Of a DNA stretch of 34,587 bases, positions 1 through 11,578 are shown in pieces. The stretch's first letter is position 1. Every line of letters starts with the position of its first letter. Location: assembly GCA_011773445.1 (NCBI GenBank), contig WVXP01000274.1, positions 9,441-44,027 of the forward strand, written 5' to 3'. A program made the translations under genes and the position numbers. The notes under the pieces are model-generated. The model was not told where the DNA came from. It made no database searches and saw only the letters and a program-made list of their open reading frames with translations. Origin of the DNA: Pseudomonadota bacterium. Its GTDB lineage: Bacteria; Desulfobacterota; BSN033; WVXP01.

Positions 1-315
1 TTTCCCCTCATAGAGCACGGCAGCCGCATTGAAAAGACCTTTTCCGGTTCCAGTTTGATTTCTGTCCACAAATCCACAGATCACACCGATCTTTTGGCTC
101 CAATCGGCCACCTCATCAAGTTTTCGTAGATTATCCTCAACAAAAGAGTCCTTCTCTAAAAGATCTCGGGGAGGATAGCTTGTGATTGTCATCTCCGAAA
201 AGACAACCAAGTCCGCCTTTAGAAGCTTCGCCTTTTCGATGGCTTCATGAATTTTCCTTCCGTTTCCTTCGATGTCCCCAACTGTTGTATTAATCTGCGC
301 AAGGGCAATTTTCAT
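1..315 (-). CDS. nadE: Glutamine-dependent NAD+ synthetase, N-terminal (nitrilase/glutaminase) part; truncated by window edge
   Basis: Reading the minus strand from the ATG at 313-315 gives 105 codons open to the window edge. The N-terminus MKIALAQINTTVGDIEGN is characteristic of the CN-hydrolase (glutaminase) domain of two-domain NAD+ synthetases. Glu41, in the segment VVFSEM, matches the catalytic Glu of the nitrilase Glu-Lys-Cys triad. TSYPPRDLL and the later GFVDR and LFNAAAVLYEGK segments also fit the family. The enzyme would hydrolyse glutamine and channel ammonia to amidate deaminated NAD+ (NaAD), the last step of NAD+ synthesis. The remaining glutaminase residues and the C-terminal synthetase domain lie left of the window. 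The gene is divergent from dnaA across about 800 bp. The start has only a weak purine-rich upstream stretch, but the conserved N-terminus supports it. Confidence 0.9.
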   Translation of the reverse strand, partial: MKIALAQINTTVGDIEGNGRKIHEAIEKAKLLKADLVVFSEMTITSYPPRDLLEKDSFVEDNLRKLDEVADWSQKIGVICGFVDRNQTGTGKGLFNAAAVLYEGK

Positions 316-593
316 CGGCAATTTACTCTCTTTAGGGGATTTCTGGGGTTCTGTTTTTCAAGAGGCATTTCTGTGGGTGATCGACTCCTCGGTACTGGAA
401 TCATACGAGACGAAACACTGCCAGGACCACTTCAAGGATACCCTATCACTTTGAGCACACTGAATCAATTTGGGAATCCTTACTTTCCCATTAGAATCCA
501 CTGGATCCTCATCCGCTATCTCGGACGTCGTAGGACCTCCCAGTCTATAATCAAAGAGAAAACCTTCAAAAGGACTTCCCCCATTTTTGAGGA

Positions 594-835
594 AGGACCT
601 GCTGTCTCGAGCGAGGTTGCGGAAGCGGTGGGGACCGCTCGAGGATGCGCAGGAGGGGGAAAGCCGAGCCTTCAGAGCGCGGAAGGGGTAGGAATTCCCC
701 GCCTGCCCTGCCAAAGGCGGGGATAGGGTCACCGCGTAAGCCTGGGAGTGAAGGGACAGGAGGCTTCGGCTTGAGGAATTGAAAATATCTAAAGAAATAT
801 GTAGCATGTTAGACATATCCTTCGGGAAATGGGAG
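594..835 (+). repeat. Degenerate copy of a dispersed repeat (copy A)
   Basis: Two blocks match the reverse complement of the 13.1-kb element. Positions 651-705 match 13157-13211 at 44 of 55 ungapped positions, and 724-756 match 13114-13146 at 27 of 33. The blocks are 18 bp apart here and 10 bp apart there. Between them 697-704 (CCCCGCCT) pairs perfectly with 715-722 (AGGCGGGG) to form an 8-bp hairpin. No transposase gene is present. The hairpin and the GAATTCCCC context resemble right ends of IS200/IS605-type elements, but that resemblance is only suggestive. The outer limits are approximate because similarity fades. Confidence 0.6.
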
Positions 836-881
836 AACTCCTCAATCCTCTATGCCTTGACGAGGGGCAACGAAAAAGTGC

Positions 882-910
882 TTGAATTTTCCTTTTTGTA
901 CTGTTATATT
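882..910 (+). promoter_or_regulatory. Probable sigma70-type promoter for dnaA
   Basis: A -35 box TTGAAT (882-887), a 17-bp spacer and a -10 box TATATT (905-910) lie in an AT-rich stretch upstream of dnaA. The implied transcript would have a leader of roughly 210 nt across the origin-like sequences. Confidence 0.55.
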
Positions 911-959
911 ATATTTTGATCCTATCCGATTGTTTTTGAAGTGGCTCACTTCAGAGGGA

Positions 960-1130
960 AATTCCTTAAGCAGTTTTTATTCCCCACATTTTCCTATTTA
1001 CCCACAGAAGTGGACATCTCTTTTCCTAAATCGAGTAATGGGGAAAGCTTCATAAGTCAGGAGTATCTTTACCTAATTCTACCCCTCTAGCTAAAAACTC
1101 CAGAAATCACCGATCCCCTAGGCTGAAATC
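960..1130. other. Candidate origin segment upstream of dnaA (DnaA-box-like words)
   Basis: TTACCCACA at 998-1006 differs from the DnaA box TTATCCACA at one base. A second word, TTCCCCACA, at 980-988 differs at two. Together with the promoter, the adjacent dnaA gene and the AT-rich dnaA-dnaN gap these suggest oriC is at or near this locus. No tight cluster of perfect boxes is visible, so the exact origin is not established. Confidence 0.35.
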
Positions 1131-2468
1131 ATGAACCCAATGTGGCAAAAAGTCTTGCAATCTCTGAGAGAAAAGGTGAATCCCCAGAGCTTTGAGACTT
1201 GGATAAAACCAATCAAGCCCCTCTCTATCGACAATAATGAAATCCAGATCCAGGTCCCGAACCGATTCTTCCAAGACTGGATTCAGGACAATTATCTCTC
1301 CCTCATACAGACATGTTTACTGGAAGAGTGCGAGCAGCACTTGACTGTCAGCTTTGTGATCAATCCACCGACAGAACATGTTCCCTCCCCTGGGGCTCAG
1401 TCGAATCAACCGATAACGGCGTCTTCCACCTTATGGAAATCACCCTTTAATCCGAAGTACACCTTCGATAGCTTTGTTGTCGGACCAAGTAATCAGTTTG
1501 CAAATGCAGCGTGTCTAGCGGTTGCCAATCTTCCTGGCAAAAACTATAACCCCTTATTCATCTATGGTGGTGTGGGACTCGGAAAGACCCACCTTCTTCA
1601 TGCAATCGGAAGCCATGTGCTTCAAAAAAGCATCATTCCCGATTCGAGTTCTGTCTCCTATCTGTCGTCAGAAGATTTCACGAATGAATTGATCAACTCC
1701 ATTCGCTATGAACGAATGGACGAGTTCCGAAACCGATTCAGACGTATCAATATCCTCCTCATCGACGATATCCAGTTTATCGCAGGAAAGGAAAGGACCC
1801 AAGCAGAGTTCTTCCATATTTTCAACTCTCTCTATGAGAATAGGAAACAAATTGTTGTGACGAGTGACAAATTCCCGAGAGACATCCCAAATCTTGAGGA
1901 ACGTCTTTCTTCGCGATTCGAGTGGGGGCTCGTCGCTGATATCCAGGCACCCGACGTGGAAACCAAGGTGGCCATTCTGAAGAAGAAGGCCTTCGCTGAG
2001 AGAATTAATCTCCCGAACGACGTCGCTTTTTTTCTGGCTACGAACATCGATTCTAATATCCGGATCTTGGAGGGCTCACTGACCCGAATTGGTGCTTTCG
2101 CGTCTCTGACCAACATAGAAATCACACTGGAAATGGCCAAAGAAGTTCTCAAGAATATGGTGCGAGAGGAGAACCAAACGATTCCTGTCGAAGCCATTCA
2201 GAAAACCGTCGCTTCGTTTTTCAACATTCGTTTTGCAGACCTTAAGGCCAAGAAAAAGAACAAGAGCTTCGTTCTTCCGAGGCAGGTAGCCATGTATCTC
2301 AGCCGAAAGCTCACGGGGCTTTCCCTTCAGGAGATCGGCGAGAAGTTTGGGGGAAAAGACCACACGACCGTGCTTCACGCAATCAAAAAAATTGAACAAA
2401 AAAGCGTCGAAGATCCTGCTCTCAAAGAGAATCTGGGCAAATTGACCCGCAACATAAGAAATCAGTGA
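1131..2468 (+). CDS. dnaA: Chromosomal replication initiator protein DnaA
   Basis: DnaA is the AAA+ ATPase that binds DnaA boxes at oriC, melts the adjacent AT-rich DNA and recruits the helicase. The 445 residues show the full domain order. The N-terminal protein-interaction domain reads WQKVLQ...NPQSFETWIKPI. The AAA+ core has Walker A GGVGLGKTH at about 146-154 and a Walker B region LLIDDIQF near 213. The C-terminal domain IV carries the box-recognition signature GGKDHTTVLHAI. Length is normal for the family. The ATG at 1131 is chosen because MNPMWQKVL matches usual N-termini; the ribosome site is weak. dnaN follows after about 205 bp, the classical origin-linked order. Confidence 0.97.
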   Translation: MNPMWQKVLQSLREKVNPQSFETWIKPIKPLSIDNNEIQIQVPNRFFQDWIQDNYLSLIQTCLLEECEQHLTVSFVINPPTEHVPSPGAQSNQPITASSTLWKSPFNPKYTFDSFVVGPSNQFANAACLAVANLPGKNYNPLFIYGGVGLGKTHLLHAIGSHVLQKSIIPDSSSVSYLSSEDFTNELINSIRYERMDEFRNRFRRINILLIDDIQFIAGKERTQAEFFHIFNSLYENRKQIVVTSDKFPRDIPNLEERLSSRFEWGLVADIQAPDVETKVAILKKKAFAERINLPNDVAFFLATNIDSNIRILEGSLTRIGAFASLTNIEITLEMAKEVLKNMVREENQTIPVEAIQKTVASFFNIRFADLKAKKKNKSFVLPRQVAMYLSRKLTGLSLQEIGEKFGGKDHTTVLHAIKKIEQKSVEDPALKENLGKLTRNIRNQ

Positions 2469-2673
2469 TAAGTCTGGGGACAAGATCGTTAGAAAGCTGG
2501 GGATAGCCTTTCCACTTCTCTCTTTTTACAATCTATTGCGTATTTTTCAACGTCCCAGAATCAAGAAATATCTCAAAAATTCAGTTACATGTCTTCATTT
2601 TGAACAAATCGACTGAGGCTATTAATATTACTAAATGATTTATTTAATTACTATTAGTTAATAGGAGGCTTTA
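2469..2673. other. AT-rich dnaA-dnaN spacer, possible DNA-unwinding part of the origin
   Basis: The spacer begins with two TGGGGA words (TGGGGACAA near 2475 and TGGGGATAG near 2500), each 7 of 9 to the reverse DnaA box. It ends in a very AT-rich tract of about 45 bp (2620-2664) made almost only of A and T. That arrangement would suit a DNA-unwinding element, but it rests on composition and weak box matches alone. Confidence 0.3.
2600..2628 (+). promoter_or_regulatory. Candidate promoter for dnaN
   Basis: TTGAAC (2600-2605), a 17-bp spacer and TAATAT (2623-2628) lie about 45 bp upstream of the dnaN start, which itself has a good AGGAGG ribosome site. The -10 match is moderate. Confidence 0.35.
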
Positions 2674-3807
2674 ATGGAATTCCGAATTAACAAAAAAGAC
2701 TTCCTAAAAGGACTCGCAATGGTCCAAACGATTGTTGAACGGCGAAGTACGATTCCTATTCTCTCAAATACACTCATCCAAGCAGCTGAAGAGGGAATTA
2801 CCTTGACTGCAACAGATTTAGAGACCGCCATTAAGGGATGGTTTCCAGCTTCGGTAAGCTTAGAAGGCCAAGCGTCTGTTTCCGCGCGCAAGCTTTTTGA
2901 GATCGTCAGAGAACTTCATGAATCGGAAATACATCTCCAAAAAAAGGAGAACAATTGGGTAACCCTTATAAGTGAAAAATCTGTCTTCAATATTGCAGGT
3001 ATCAATCCAGAGGAGTTTCCACCCCTTCCTAAATTCAAAGAAGAAGACTTTCGTCCCTTTCCAACAGGACAGTTCACAGAAATGATTGAGAGGACGGTCT
3101 TTGCAGCTTCCACAGAGGAATCTCGATATAATTTGAACGGCGTATTCTTTAAGGGAATTGAAGTTGACGGTCAGCCAACCCTGCGAATGGTCGCTACTGA
3201 CGGGCACCGCCTCTCTCTTATCGACAAAACAGGGGTGGAATTCTCGAGTCTGGAAAAGGGGATAATCCTTCCGAAGAAAGGTCTTCTCGAAATCAAGAAG
3301 CTGATCGGAGATGGGGCCCAGAAAGAAGGAGAAAAGGAGGAGGTGATTCACCTCTCACTCTCTGAGAGCAACTTTGTTGCGAAGAAAGAAGGAGTTATTG
3401 TCGTGACCCGTTTAATTGAGGGGGAATTCCCAGACTATGAATCAGTTATCCCCAAGGAGAATGACAAAACGGTGCGTTTGTCTAGGGAACGTTTCATCTC
3501 CTGCCTGAAAAGGGTCTCAACGATGGCGAGTGATAAAGGGGAAGGCGTTGTTTTTGAATTTCGAAAGGGATCCATGGCACTCTCCTCATCGAGTCAAGAC
3601 TTTGGAGATGCAAAGGAGGAAATCGAGGTTGACTATAGTGGGGAGGATTTGGTTGCAGGCTTTAATGCTCGATATCTACTGGATGCATTGGCTGTGATGG
3701 GCGCTGAAGAGGTCCTTTTTGAGCTTAAGGATAATACAACGGCTGGGATTCTAAAACCCGTTGGACAAGAGGAGCATCTCTGCCTCGTTATGCCGATGAA
3801 GCTGTAG
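2674..3807 (+). CDS. dnaN: DNA polymerase III beta subunit (sliding clamp)
   Basis: The beta clamp is a ring-shaped dimer that tethers DNA polymerase III to DNA and serves as a docking platform for repair and replication factors. The 377-residue protein has the typical N-terminus MEFRINKKDFLKGL. It also has family segments such as ERRSTIPILSNTLI, RYNLNGVFF with the following ATDGHRLSLID, and the C-terminal HLCLVMPMKL close to the usual clamp ending. Three clamp folds of roughly 120 residues each fit the length. The ATG at 2674 is preceded by AGGAGG at a good distance. gyrB follows after 15 bp, so the two are probably co-transcribed. Confidence 0.97.
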   Translation: MEFRINKKDFLKGLAMVQTIVERRSTIPILSNTLIQAAEEGITLTATDLETAIKGWFPASVSLEGQASVSARKLFEIVRELHESEIHLQKKENNWVTLISEKSVFNIAGINPEEFPPLPKFKEEDFRPFPTGQFTEMIERTVFAASTEESRYNLNGVFFKGIEVDGQPTLRMVATDGHRLSLIDKTGVEFSSLEKGIILPKKGLLEIKKLIGDGAQKEGEKEEVIHLSLSESNFVAKKEGVIVVTRLIEGEFPDYESVIPKENDKTVRLSRERFISCLKRVSTMASDKGEGVVFEFRKGSMALSSSSQDFGDAKEEIEVDYSGEDLVAGFNARYLLDALAVMGAEEVLFELKDNTTAGILKPVGQEEHLCLVMPMKL

Positions 3808-6204
<2,397 letters not shown>

Positions 6205-6342
6205 ATCTTTATTCAAGGGAATTCTCCTTTGGCGTGATGGTTGCAAGGAGATCGAAAGGGAGCAAGGGAGTATATCTGGGTCAGAATTCGGACGAGGATT
6301 CTGGCGTATCCAGATGAGCTATCAAACCGATTCGAGGAAGTC

Positions 6343-7593
6343 ATGAACCTTAAGGAGTTGAAACAGAAGAAGATCGCAGAACTTAACACCATTGCAAAGA
6401 ACCTGAATGTTGAGGGAGCGAGCGGTCTAAGAAAGCAGGAATTGATTTTCTCCATACTCCAGGCCCAACAGGATAAGAATGGGCTGATCTATGGGGAGGG
6501 AGTATTAGAGATTCTCCCTGACGGATTTGGATTCCTCAGGGCACCAGACTACAACTATCTACCGGGTCCGGATGATATTTACATCTCTCCTTCTCAAATT
6601 CGAAGATTCAATCTGAGGACGGGAGATACTGTTTCAGGACAGATTCGACCTCCAAAGGATACGGAAAGGTATTTTGCAATGCTCAAGGTTGAATCCGTGA
6701 ATTATGAGGATCCGGAGAGTGCACGGGATAAAATCCTATTTGATAATCTGACACCCTTCTACCCACAGAGAAAGATCAACCTGGAAACGAATGACGGAGA
6801 AAACTATTCGGCCCGCGTCATGGATCTCTTGACACCTATTGGGATGGGACAACGAGGGCTGATTGTTGCTCCTCCAAGGACCGGCAAGACTATGCTTCTT
6901 CAGAATATTGCGAACAGTATTACGGGGAATCACTCTAAAATAACCCTTATTGTTCTTCTCATCGACGAGCGACCTGAAGAGGTGACCGATATGGAGCGTT
7001 CTGTTCGGGCAGAAGTCATTAGTTCCACTTTTGACGAACCTGCGCAGCGCCACATTCAGGTTGCAGAGATGGTCAGTGAGAAGGCAAAGCGTCTTGTCGA
7101 GAATCAGGTGGACGTCGTGATCCTGTTGGACAGTATCACGCGATTGGCGAGGGCTTATAACGCTGTTGTACCTCCCAGTGGAAAAGTCCTTTCTGGAGGT
7201 GTTGACTCCAACGCCTTGCATCGGCCCAAGCGGTTCTTCGGGGCTGCAAGGAACATCGAGGAGGGTGGTAGTTTCACCATTATTGCAACTGCCCTGGTTG
7301 ATACCGGTAGCCGAATGGATGAGGTGATCTTCGAGGAGTTCAAGGGCACAGGCAATCTCGAAATCCACCTGGATCGGAGGTTAGTCGACAGGAGAGTGTT
7401 TCCGAGTATCGACATCCAAAAATCTGGAACGAGAAAGGAAGAACTCCTTCTTGACCCACAGACGTTGAACCGAATCTGGCTCCTCAGGAAGGTTCTCCAA
7501 CCGATGAATACGGTTGAGAGTATGGAGTTTCTCCTCGAAAAGTTACGGGGGACTTCTAACAATCAGGCATTTCTAGACTCCATGAATCAGTGA
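6343..7593 (+). CDS. rho: Transcription termination factor Rho
   Basis: Rho is a hexameric RNA helicase that loads on untranslated RNA and releases RNA polymerase. The start at ATG 6343 (preceded by GAGGAAG) gives 416 residues beginning [15 protein letters not shown], the usual N-terminus. The open frame extends upstream to 6241, but those 34 codons have no Rho-like sequence. The N-terminal helical domain is followed by the cold-shock RNA-binding domain ([23 protein letters not shown]). Then come Walker [11 protein letters not shown], the Q-loop region [12 protein letters not shown] and [13 protein letters not shown]. Family length is about 420. rpmE follows, as in many Deltaproteobacteria-like genomes. 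Confidence 0.96.
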   Translation: MNLKELKQKKIAELNTIAKNLNVEGASGLRKQELIFSILQAQQDKNGLIYGEGVLEILPDGFGFLRAPDYNYLPGPDDIYISPSQIRRFNLRTGDTVSGQIRPPKDTERYFAMLKVESVNYEDPESARDKILFDNLTPFYPQRKINLETNDGENYSARVMDLLTPIGMGQRGLIVAPPRTGKTMLLQNIANSITGNHSKITLIVLLIDERPEEVTDMERSVRAEVISSTFDEPAQRHIQVAEMVSEKAKRLVENQVDVVILLDSITRLARAYNAVVPPSGKVLSGGVDSNALHRPKRFFGAARNIEEGGSFTIIATALVDTGSRMDEVIFEEFKGTGNLEIHLDRRLVDRRVFPSIDIQKSGTRKEELLLDPQTLNRIWLLRKVLQPMNTVESMEFLLEKLRGTSNNQAFLDSMNQ

Positions 7594-7673
7594 GAGAGTA
7601 TGATAATTATGTTGAAAATATCGTGGAATCTAGGTAGTTTTACTCCCGGAATCTATGATCGGGGGGTGGGATC

Positions 7674-7889
7674 GTGAAAAAGGACATTCATCCGAAGCTC
7701 TATGAGACGGTTATCACCTGTGCTTGTGGTGCGACTTATGAGACAGTCGATACAAAGGAGAAGATTCGTGTAGAAATCTGTTCTAGCTGTCATCCGTTCT
7801 TTACTGGAAAGCAGAAACTGGTAGATAGCGCTGGTAGGATAGACAAGTTCAAAAAGAAATACGCACGAAGGGACAAAAAGGAACCCTAG
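7674..7889 (+). CDS. rpmE: 50S ribosomal protein bL31, zinc-binding (C+) type
   Basis: bL31 is a small large-subunit protein that contributes to an intersubunit bridge. The 71-residue product begins [10 protein letters not shown] and has the four cysteines of the zinc form: C16 and C18 (CAC) and C36 and C39 (CSSC). It also has the family segment [20 protein letters not shown]. The start is a GTG at 7674, preceded by a G-rich run. The zinc-binding form is the usual housekeeping version; a zinc-free paralogue, if any, lies elsewhere. Confidence 0.95.
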   Translation: MKKDIHPKLYETVITCACGATYETVDTKEKIRVEICSSCHPFFTGKQKLVDSAGRIDKFKKKYARRDKKEP

Positions 7890-7940
7890 GTTACCCTCCT
7901 GACATACATCCCTCTACCCTCTTTGACTGAGAATCGTAAT

Positions 7941-8225
7941 ATGAGGACTTCTCGCCCGTTGAGAGGATTTCCCCGAATTACCGACACTCATGACATTCTT
8001 GGATAGCTCCTCTTTTCCAAGGGGAATATCTGGCAGTTCAAAGACGCTGTCCCGTTCCCTCAAAATCGGTTGTCGGTGGGTCAATTGGGGGAGTACGCTG
8101 GAGGAAACGATTCATCGATTATCGAAGAACCCGCGAGAGAACAAAACAAAAAGGCCTTGCTCGGCGAAATCTTGAGGAAGGCACATTTTGGGGAAGATGA
8201 TGTTAAACAAGCTGGAAGAAATTGA
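7941..8225 (+). pseudogene. Possible broken small gene (one in-frame TAG) between rpmE and prfA
   Basis: From ATG 7941 one frame runs 21 codons to a TAG at 8004-8006. It then continues in the same frame for 72 more codons to a TGA at 8223-8225, overlapping the start of prfA. The part after the TAG reads like a real soluble protein: GNIWQFKDAVPFPQNRL and, near the end, KKALLGEILRKAHFGEDDV, with balanced hydrophobic and charged residues. An overlapping shifted frame (7990-8175) is serine-rich and less convincing. I do not recognise the family. Options are a decayed gene, a short gene starting internally (TTG 8070 or GTG 8076), or read-through of UAG. Nothing here proves any of these. Confidence 0.3.
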
Positions 8226-9300
8226 AGATCGGTATGAAGAGCTCAACAGGCTTCTCAGCGAGCCAGAAATAATGGAAAATCTGGAGACGTATCAGAAACT
8301 CGCAAGAGAGTTTTCTGAACTGGAGAAGACGGTTGTTTCCTACCGTAAGTACAAGAAGATGGGTGAGGAGATTGAAGAGAACAAAAAACTCCTGAGGGAG
8401 TCGGATGAAGAAATCCGCCGACTGGCCAGAGAGGAGATCGGGGAGCTTGAGAAAAGAATGGCTGATGTTGAGCATGCTCTGAGGATTCTACTCATTCCTA
8501 AGGATCCTAATGACGACAAGAACATTTTTCTTGAAATTCGCGCAGGAACTGGGGGTGAGGAGGCGACCCTTTTTGCGGCTGATCTCTTTCGCATGTATGC
8601 CAAATATAGTGAGCTACAGAACTGGAGAATCGACATTATGAACCAGAACGAGACGGGGGTCGGAGGTTTCAAAGAGATTATCGCCTTGATTGAGGGCCGA
8701 GGTGCATATAGTCAGCTGAAATATGAGAGTGGCGTTCATCGTGTGCAACGGGTTCCCACGACCGAATCACAGGGGCGAGTTCATACTTCCGCCGTGACGG
8801 TCGCGGTCTTGCCGGAAGCTGATGAGGTCGAAGTGGATATCGATCCAGGAGATCTCCGAATAGACGTTTTCCGGTCTTCTGGGCCTGGCGGGCAGAGTGT
8901 CAATACCACCGATTCGGCAGTGAGAGTGACCCACATTCCGACGGCTTTGGTGGTAACTTGCCAGGATGAGAAATCGCAACATAAAAACAAGGCAAAGGCC
9001 TTAAAAGTCCTCCGATCGAAATTGCTTGATTTGCAGGTCTCAGAGCAACAAATGAAGATTTCAGAGAAACGAAGGTCGATGGTTGGGACGGGAGACCGGA
9101 GCGAGAGGATTCGGACATACAATTTCCCTCAAAACCGCGTGACAGACCACCGGATTGGGATGACGCTTTATAAGCTCAATGAGATCCTCGAGGGCAACAT
9201 TCAAAGAATCATCGATGCAGTGAGTGCTCATTTTCAGGCCGAAGCATTGAAAAAGCAAATGGGTAACGAAAATTGGCCAAAGAACGCTGGACCGTCTTGA
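8200..9300 (+). CDS. prfA: Peptide chain release factor 1
   Basis: RF1 recognises UAA and UAG stop codons and triggers peptidyl-tRNA hydrolysis. The 366-residue product shows the stop-codon-reading P-x-T motif as PTT at residues 186-188, within RVQRVPTTESQGR. The catalytic GGQ is at 230-232 (SSGPGGQSVNTTDSAVR), where PrmC methylates the Gln. The ATG at 8200 is chosen because MLNKLEEIEDRYEEL matches family N-termini and GGGGAAG lies upstream; 8197 and a TTG at 8188 are alternatives. prmC overlaps its 3' end by 28 bp, so the methyltransferase and its substrate are coupled. UAG reading by this factor bears on the interrupted frame just upstream. Confidence 0.96.
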   Translation: MLNKLEEIEDRYEELNRLLSEPEIMENLETYQKLAREFSELEKTVVSYRKYKKMGEEIEENKKLLRESDEEIRRLAREEIGELEKRMADVEHALRILLIPKDPNDDKNIFLEIRAGTGGEEATLFAADLFRMYAKYSELQNWRIDIMNQNETGVGGFKEIIALIEGRGAYSQLKYESGVHRVQRVPTTESQGRVHTSAVTVAVLPEADEVEVDIDPGDLRIDVFRSSGPGGQSVNTTDSAVRVTHIPTALVVTCQDEKSQHKNKAKALKVLRSKLLDLQVSEQQMKISEKRRSMVGTGDRSERIRTYNFPQNRVTDHRIGMTLYKLNEILEGNIQRIIDAVSAHFQAEALKKQMGNENWPKNAGPS

Positions 9301-10157
9301 GGGTTCTCGATTGGACCCAGAAGTATCTGCAGGAGAAGGGTATTTCAGGTGCTCGATTGGAGTCAGAACTGCTGTTATCACAAATTCTGGAACTCGATCG
9401 GGTTGGGCTCTATCTTAATTACGACATGGCCCTCTCCTCAAATGAACTGAGCCGCTTGAGGGGCTTTATTCAGAGGAGAATCAAAGGTGAGCCACTCCAA
9501 TACATCACGGAACATCAGGAATTCTGGTCGATCCCTTTCAAAGTTGGCCCCCAGGTATTGATCCCTCGGCCGGAAACAGAGATTCTCGTTGAGGAGGCTC
9601 TCCGTGTAATCGAACTGGAAAGATGGGATGAGCCCAGAATCGTTGAGGTGGGAACCGGGTGTGGAGCCATTGCGATTTCGATCGCTAAGTCCGTTCCCTC
9701 TGCGAGGGTGATGGCAACGGAGTTGTCTTGGGAAGCAATTGCTTTGGCCCGAGAGAATGCCACAACTCAAGACGTGAGTTCCAGAATATTTTTTGTTAGA
9801 GGAGACCTGTTGTCCTTCGGAAAGGCTGGGAAGACGGGGAGATGGAACTTGATTATCTCGAACCCTCCATACATTAAACGGGGCGACATAGGCAGTCTCC
9901 AACGGGAGATCCGGGATTTTGAACCTCGGGAGGCCATTGATGGTGGCATCGACGGCCTCGATTTTTATCGGAGGTTTTTCGTTGATGCCCCCCCCTGTCT
10001 CGGGAAGGAGGGATGGCTGATCCTTGAAATCGGGGCGGATCAGGGAGAAGATGTCCTTCAAATGATGGAACAATTAGGAGGATTTAAAGAGAGGAGAATT
10101 GTCTCAGACTACTCAGGAAAAAGCCGGGCCATCATCGCCCAGAAAGCAGGGCAATAG
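9273..10157 (+). CDS. prmC: Release factor glutamine methyltransferase (N5-glutamine, HemK family)
   Basis: PrmC methylates the GGQ glutamine of RF1 and RF2 using S-adenosylmethionine. The 294-residue protein has the N-terminal helical domain (ARLESELLLSQILELDR). It is followed by the signature PQVLIPRPETEILVEEAL, the SAM site EVGTGCGAIAISIA near 125-138, and the catalytic NPPY at 197-200. It starts at a TTG inside the end of prfA, a translational-coupling arrangement often seen for this pair. The conserved N-terminal segment begins a few residues after that TTG, which supports the start. Confidence 0.95.
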   Translation: MAKERWTVLRVLDWTQKYLQEKGISGARLESELLLSQILELDRVGLYLNYDMALSSNELSRLRGFIQRRIKGEPLQYITEHQEFWSIPFKVGPQVLIPRPETEILVEEALRVIELERWDEPRIVEVGTGCGAIAISIAKSVPSARVMATELSWEAIALARENATTQDVSSRIFFVRGDLLSFGKAGKTGRWNLIISNPPYIKRGDIGSLQREIRDFEPREAIDGGIDGLDFYRRFFVDAPPCLGKEGWLILEIGADQGEDVLQMMEQLGGFKERRIVSDYSGKSRAIIAQKAGQ

Positions 10158-10225
10158 TCTTGCCATGAGGACCAGATGGTTATAAGAAATGAGGGGCCAA
10201 GAATTTCAGGGAATGGAGGGAGGTT

Positions 10226-11476
10226 TTGAAGAAGATCATCATCGAGGGTGGTACCCGCCTCATCGGAGACGTTTCCATTAGCGGGTCGAAAAACTCGGCG
10301 CTCCCGCTATTTGCCGCCAGCATACTCTGTCAGGGTTTCAACTTCTTTTACAATGTTCCGAATCTAAGGGATGTTGTGACGATACAGAAGGTCCTTGAGA
10401 ATCTGGGTGTTCAATTAACCAGGAAGGGTGATGGTTCTGTGCGAGTGGACAGCTCCGGTTTGAGTGGAGACGAAGCCCCTTACGACCTCGTTAAGACAAT
10501 GCGGGCATCCATTCTCGTTCTGGGGCCGCTGGTTGCAAGAAGGGGAAAGGCCGTTGTCTCGCTACCTGGTGGATGTGCCATTGGGGCGCGTCCGGTCAAC
10601 CTTCACCTGAGAGGGCTTGAGGTTCTGGGGGCCAAAATTGAATTGAAACACGGGTATATCTTTGCCAAAGCCGATCGTTTGAGAGGAGGCCACATCTACC
10701 TTGATATCCCAACAGTCACAGGAACAGAGAATCTGATGATGGCAGCCACACTCGCCCGTGGAGTGACGATTATCGAAAATGCTGCTCAGGAGCCTGAGAT
10801 AACAGAGCTTGCGATCGTTTTAAAGAGGATGGGAGCGAAGATTTCTGGTGAGGGAACGAGCGTGCTCCGCGTTGAGGGTGTTGACGAGCTTCACGGTGGG
10901 GAGCACACCATTATGCCTGATCGTATCGAGGCCGGGACTTTTATGGTGGCCGCAGCACTGACGCAAGGGAACCTTCGCCTCTTAAATTGTCCTCTGTCAA
11001 ATCTTGAGGCGCTTGTGAACAAGCTGCGTGAGGCCGGCATTGAAATCTACTCTGATGGAAAGGCTGTAAAGGTCATTGGTAACAATCGCATCCGGAGTGT
11101 AGACGTAAAGACGCTCCCTTACCCAGGCTTTCCGACGGACATGCAGGCGCAAATTATGGTTCTTATGTGCCTCGCGCGAGGACTGAGTGTGATTACGGAG
11201 ACGATTTTCGAGAACCGCTTTATTCATGTAAGTGAATTGAGGCGAATGGGAGCGGATATAAAGATCGAATCGAATAGCGCGATCGTGACAGGCGTCAAAC
11301 AGTTGAGTGGGGCTCAGGTCATGGCAACGGATCTCAGGGCAAGTGCCTCTCTTGTGCTGGCAGGGCTCGCCGCTGAGGGGGTCACTGAGGTTGCCAGGGT
11401 ATATCATTTAGATCGGGGATACGAAAACCTAGAGAGTAAGTTGTCTCAGGTAGGCGCAAAGATCAGGAGAGTCTGA
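10226..11476 (+). CDS. murA: UDP-N-acetylglucosamine 1-carboxyvinyltransferase
   Basis: MurA transfers enolpyruvate from PEP to UDP-GlcNAc, the first committed cytoplasmic step of peptidoglycan synthesis. The 416-residue protein has the conserved K22-N23 pair (SGSKNSALP). The active-site loop Cys is at position 117 in [15 protein letters not shown], the residue alkylated by fosfomycin in Cys-type enzymes. DMQAQIMVL and [15 protein letters not shown] also match. The start is a TTG at 10226 with a GGAGGGAGG ribosome site just upstream. It sits in the prfA-prmC-murA block common in Deltaproteobacteria-like genomes. Confidence 0.96.
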   Translation: MKKIIIEGGTRLIGDVSISGSKNSALPLFAASILCQGFNFFYNVPNLRDVVTIQKVLENLGVQLTRKGDGSVRVDSSGLSGDEAPYDLVKTMRASILVLGPLVARRGKAVVSLPGGCAIGARPVNLHLRGLEVLGAKIELKHGYIFAKADRLRGGHIYLDIPTVTGTENLMMAATLARGVTIIENAAQEPEITELAIVLKRMGAKISGEGTSVLRVEGVDELHGGEHTIMPDRIEAGTFMVAAALTQGNLRLLNCPLSNLEALVNKLREAGIEIYSDGKAVKVIGNNRIRSVDVKTLPYPGFPTDMQAQIMVLMCLARGLSVITETIFENRFIHVSELRRMGADIKIESNSAIVTGVKQLSGAQVMATDLRASASLVLAGLAAEGVTEVARVYHLDRGYENLESKLSQVGAKIRRV

Positions 11477-11578
11477 GAGGCACAGAAGGTTAGGTGGGTT
11501 GCGTTTTTTTGGCCAGTGAGAGAAGCTGAAGGATTCTGGAGAGTTCCATTCAAGGGTTGTTGACAGAGAGGGAACGGG

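Larger units (their letters stand above)
316..1130. other. Intergenic region between nadE and dnaA, no convincing gene
   Basis: This 815-bp stretch separates divergent nadE and dnaA. The open frames in it (247-726 plus, 358-816 minus) overlap nadE, share one segment on opposite strands and show no recognisable protein pattern, so I treat them as chance frames. About 594-835 carries a G-rich degenerate repeat related to one at 13.1 kb (listed separately). From about 880 the sequence turns AT-rich and holds a promoter and DnaA-box-like words just before dnaA. Confidence 0.7.

Noticed and set aside
247-816. Open frames 247-726 (plus) and 358-816 (minus)
   Set aside because: They overlap each other on opposite strands, the first also overlaps nadE, and both cross the degenerate repeat; neither has protein-like motifs or a good ribosome site.
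7990-8175. 61-codon frame between rpmE and prfA
   Set aside because: Serine-rich and unlike a folded protein; a different frame through the same DNA reads far better, though it is broken by TAG.
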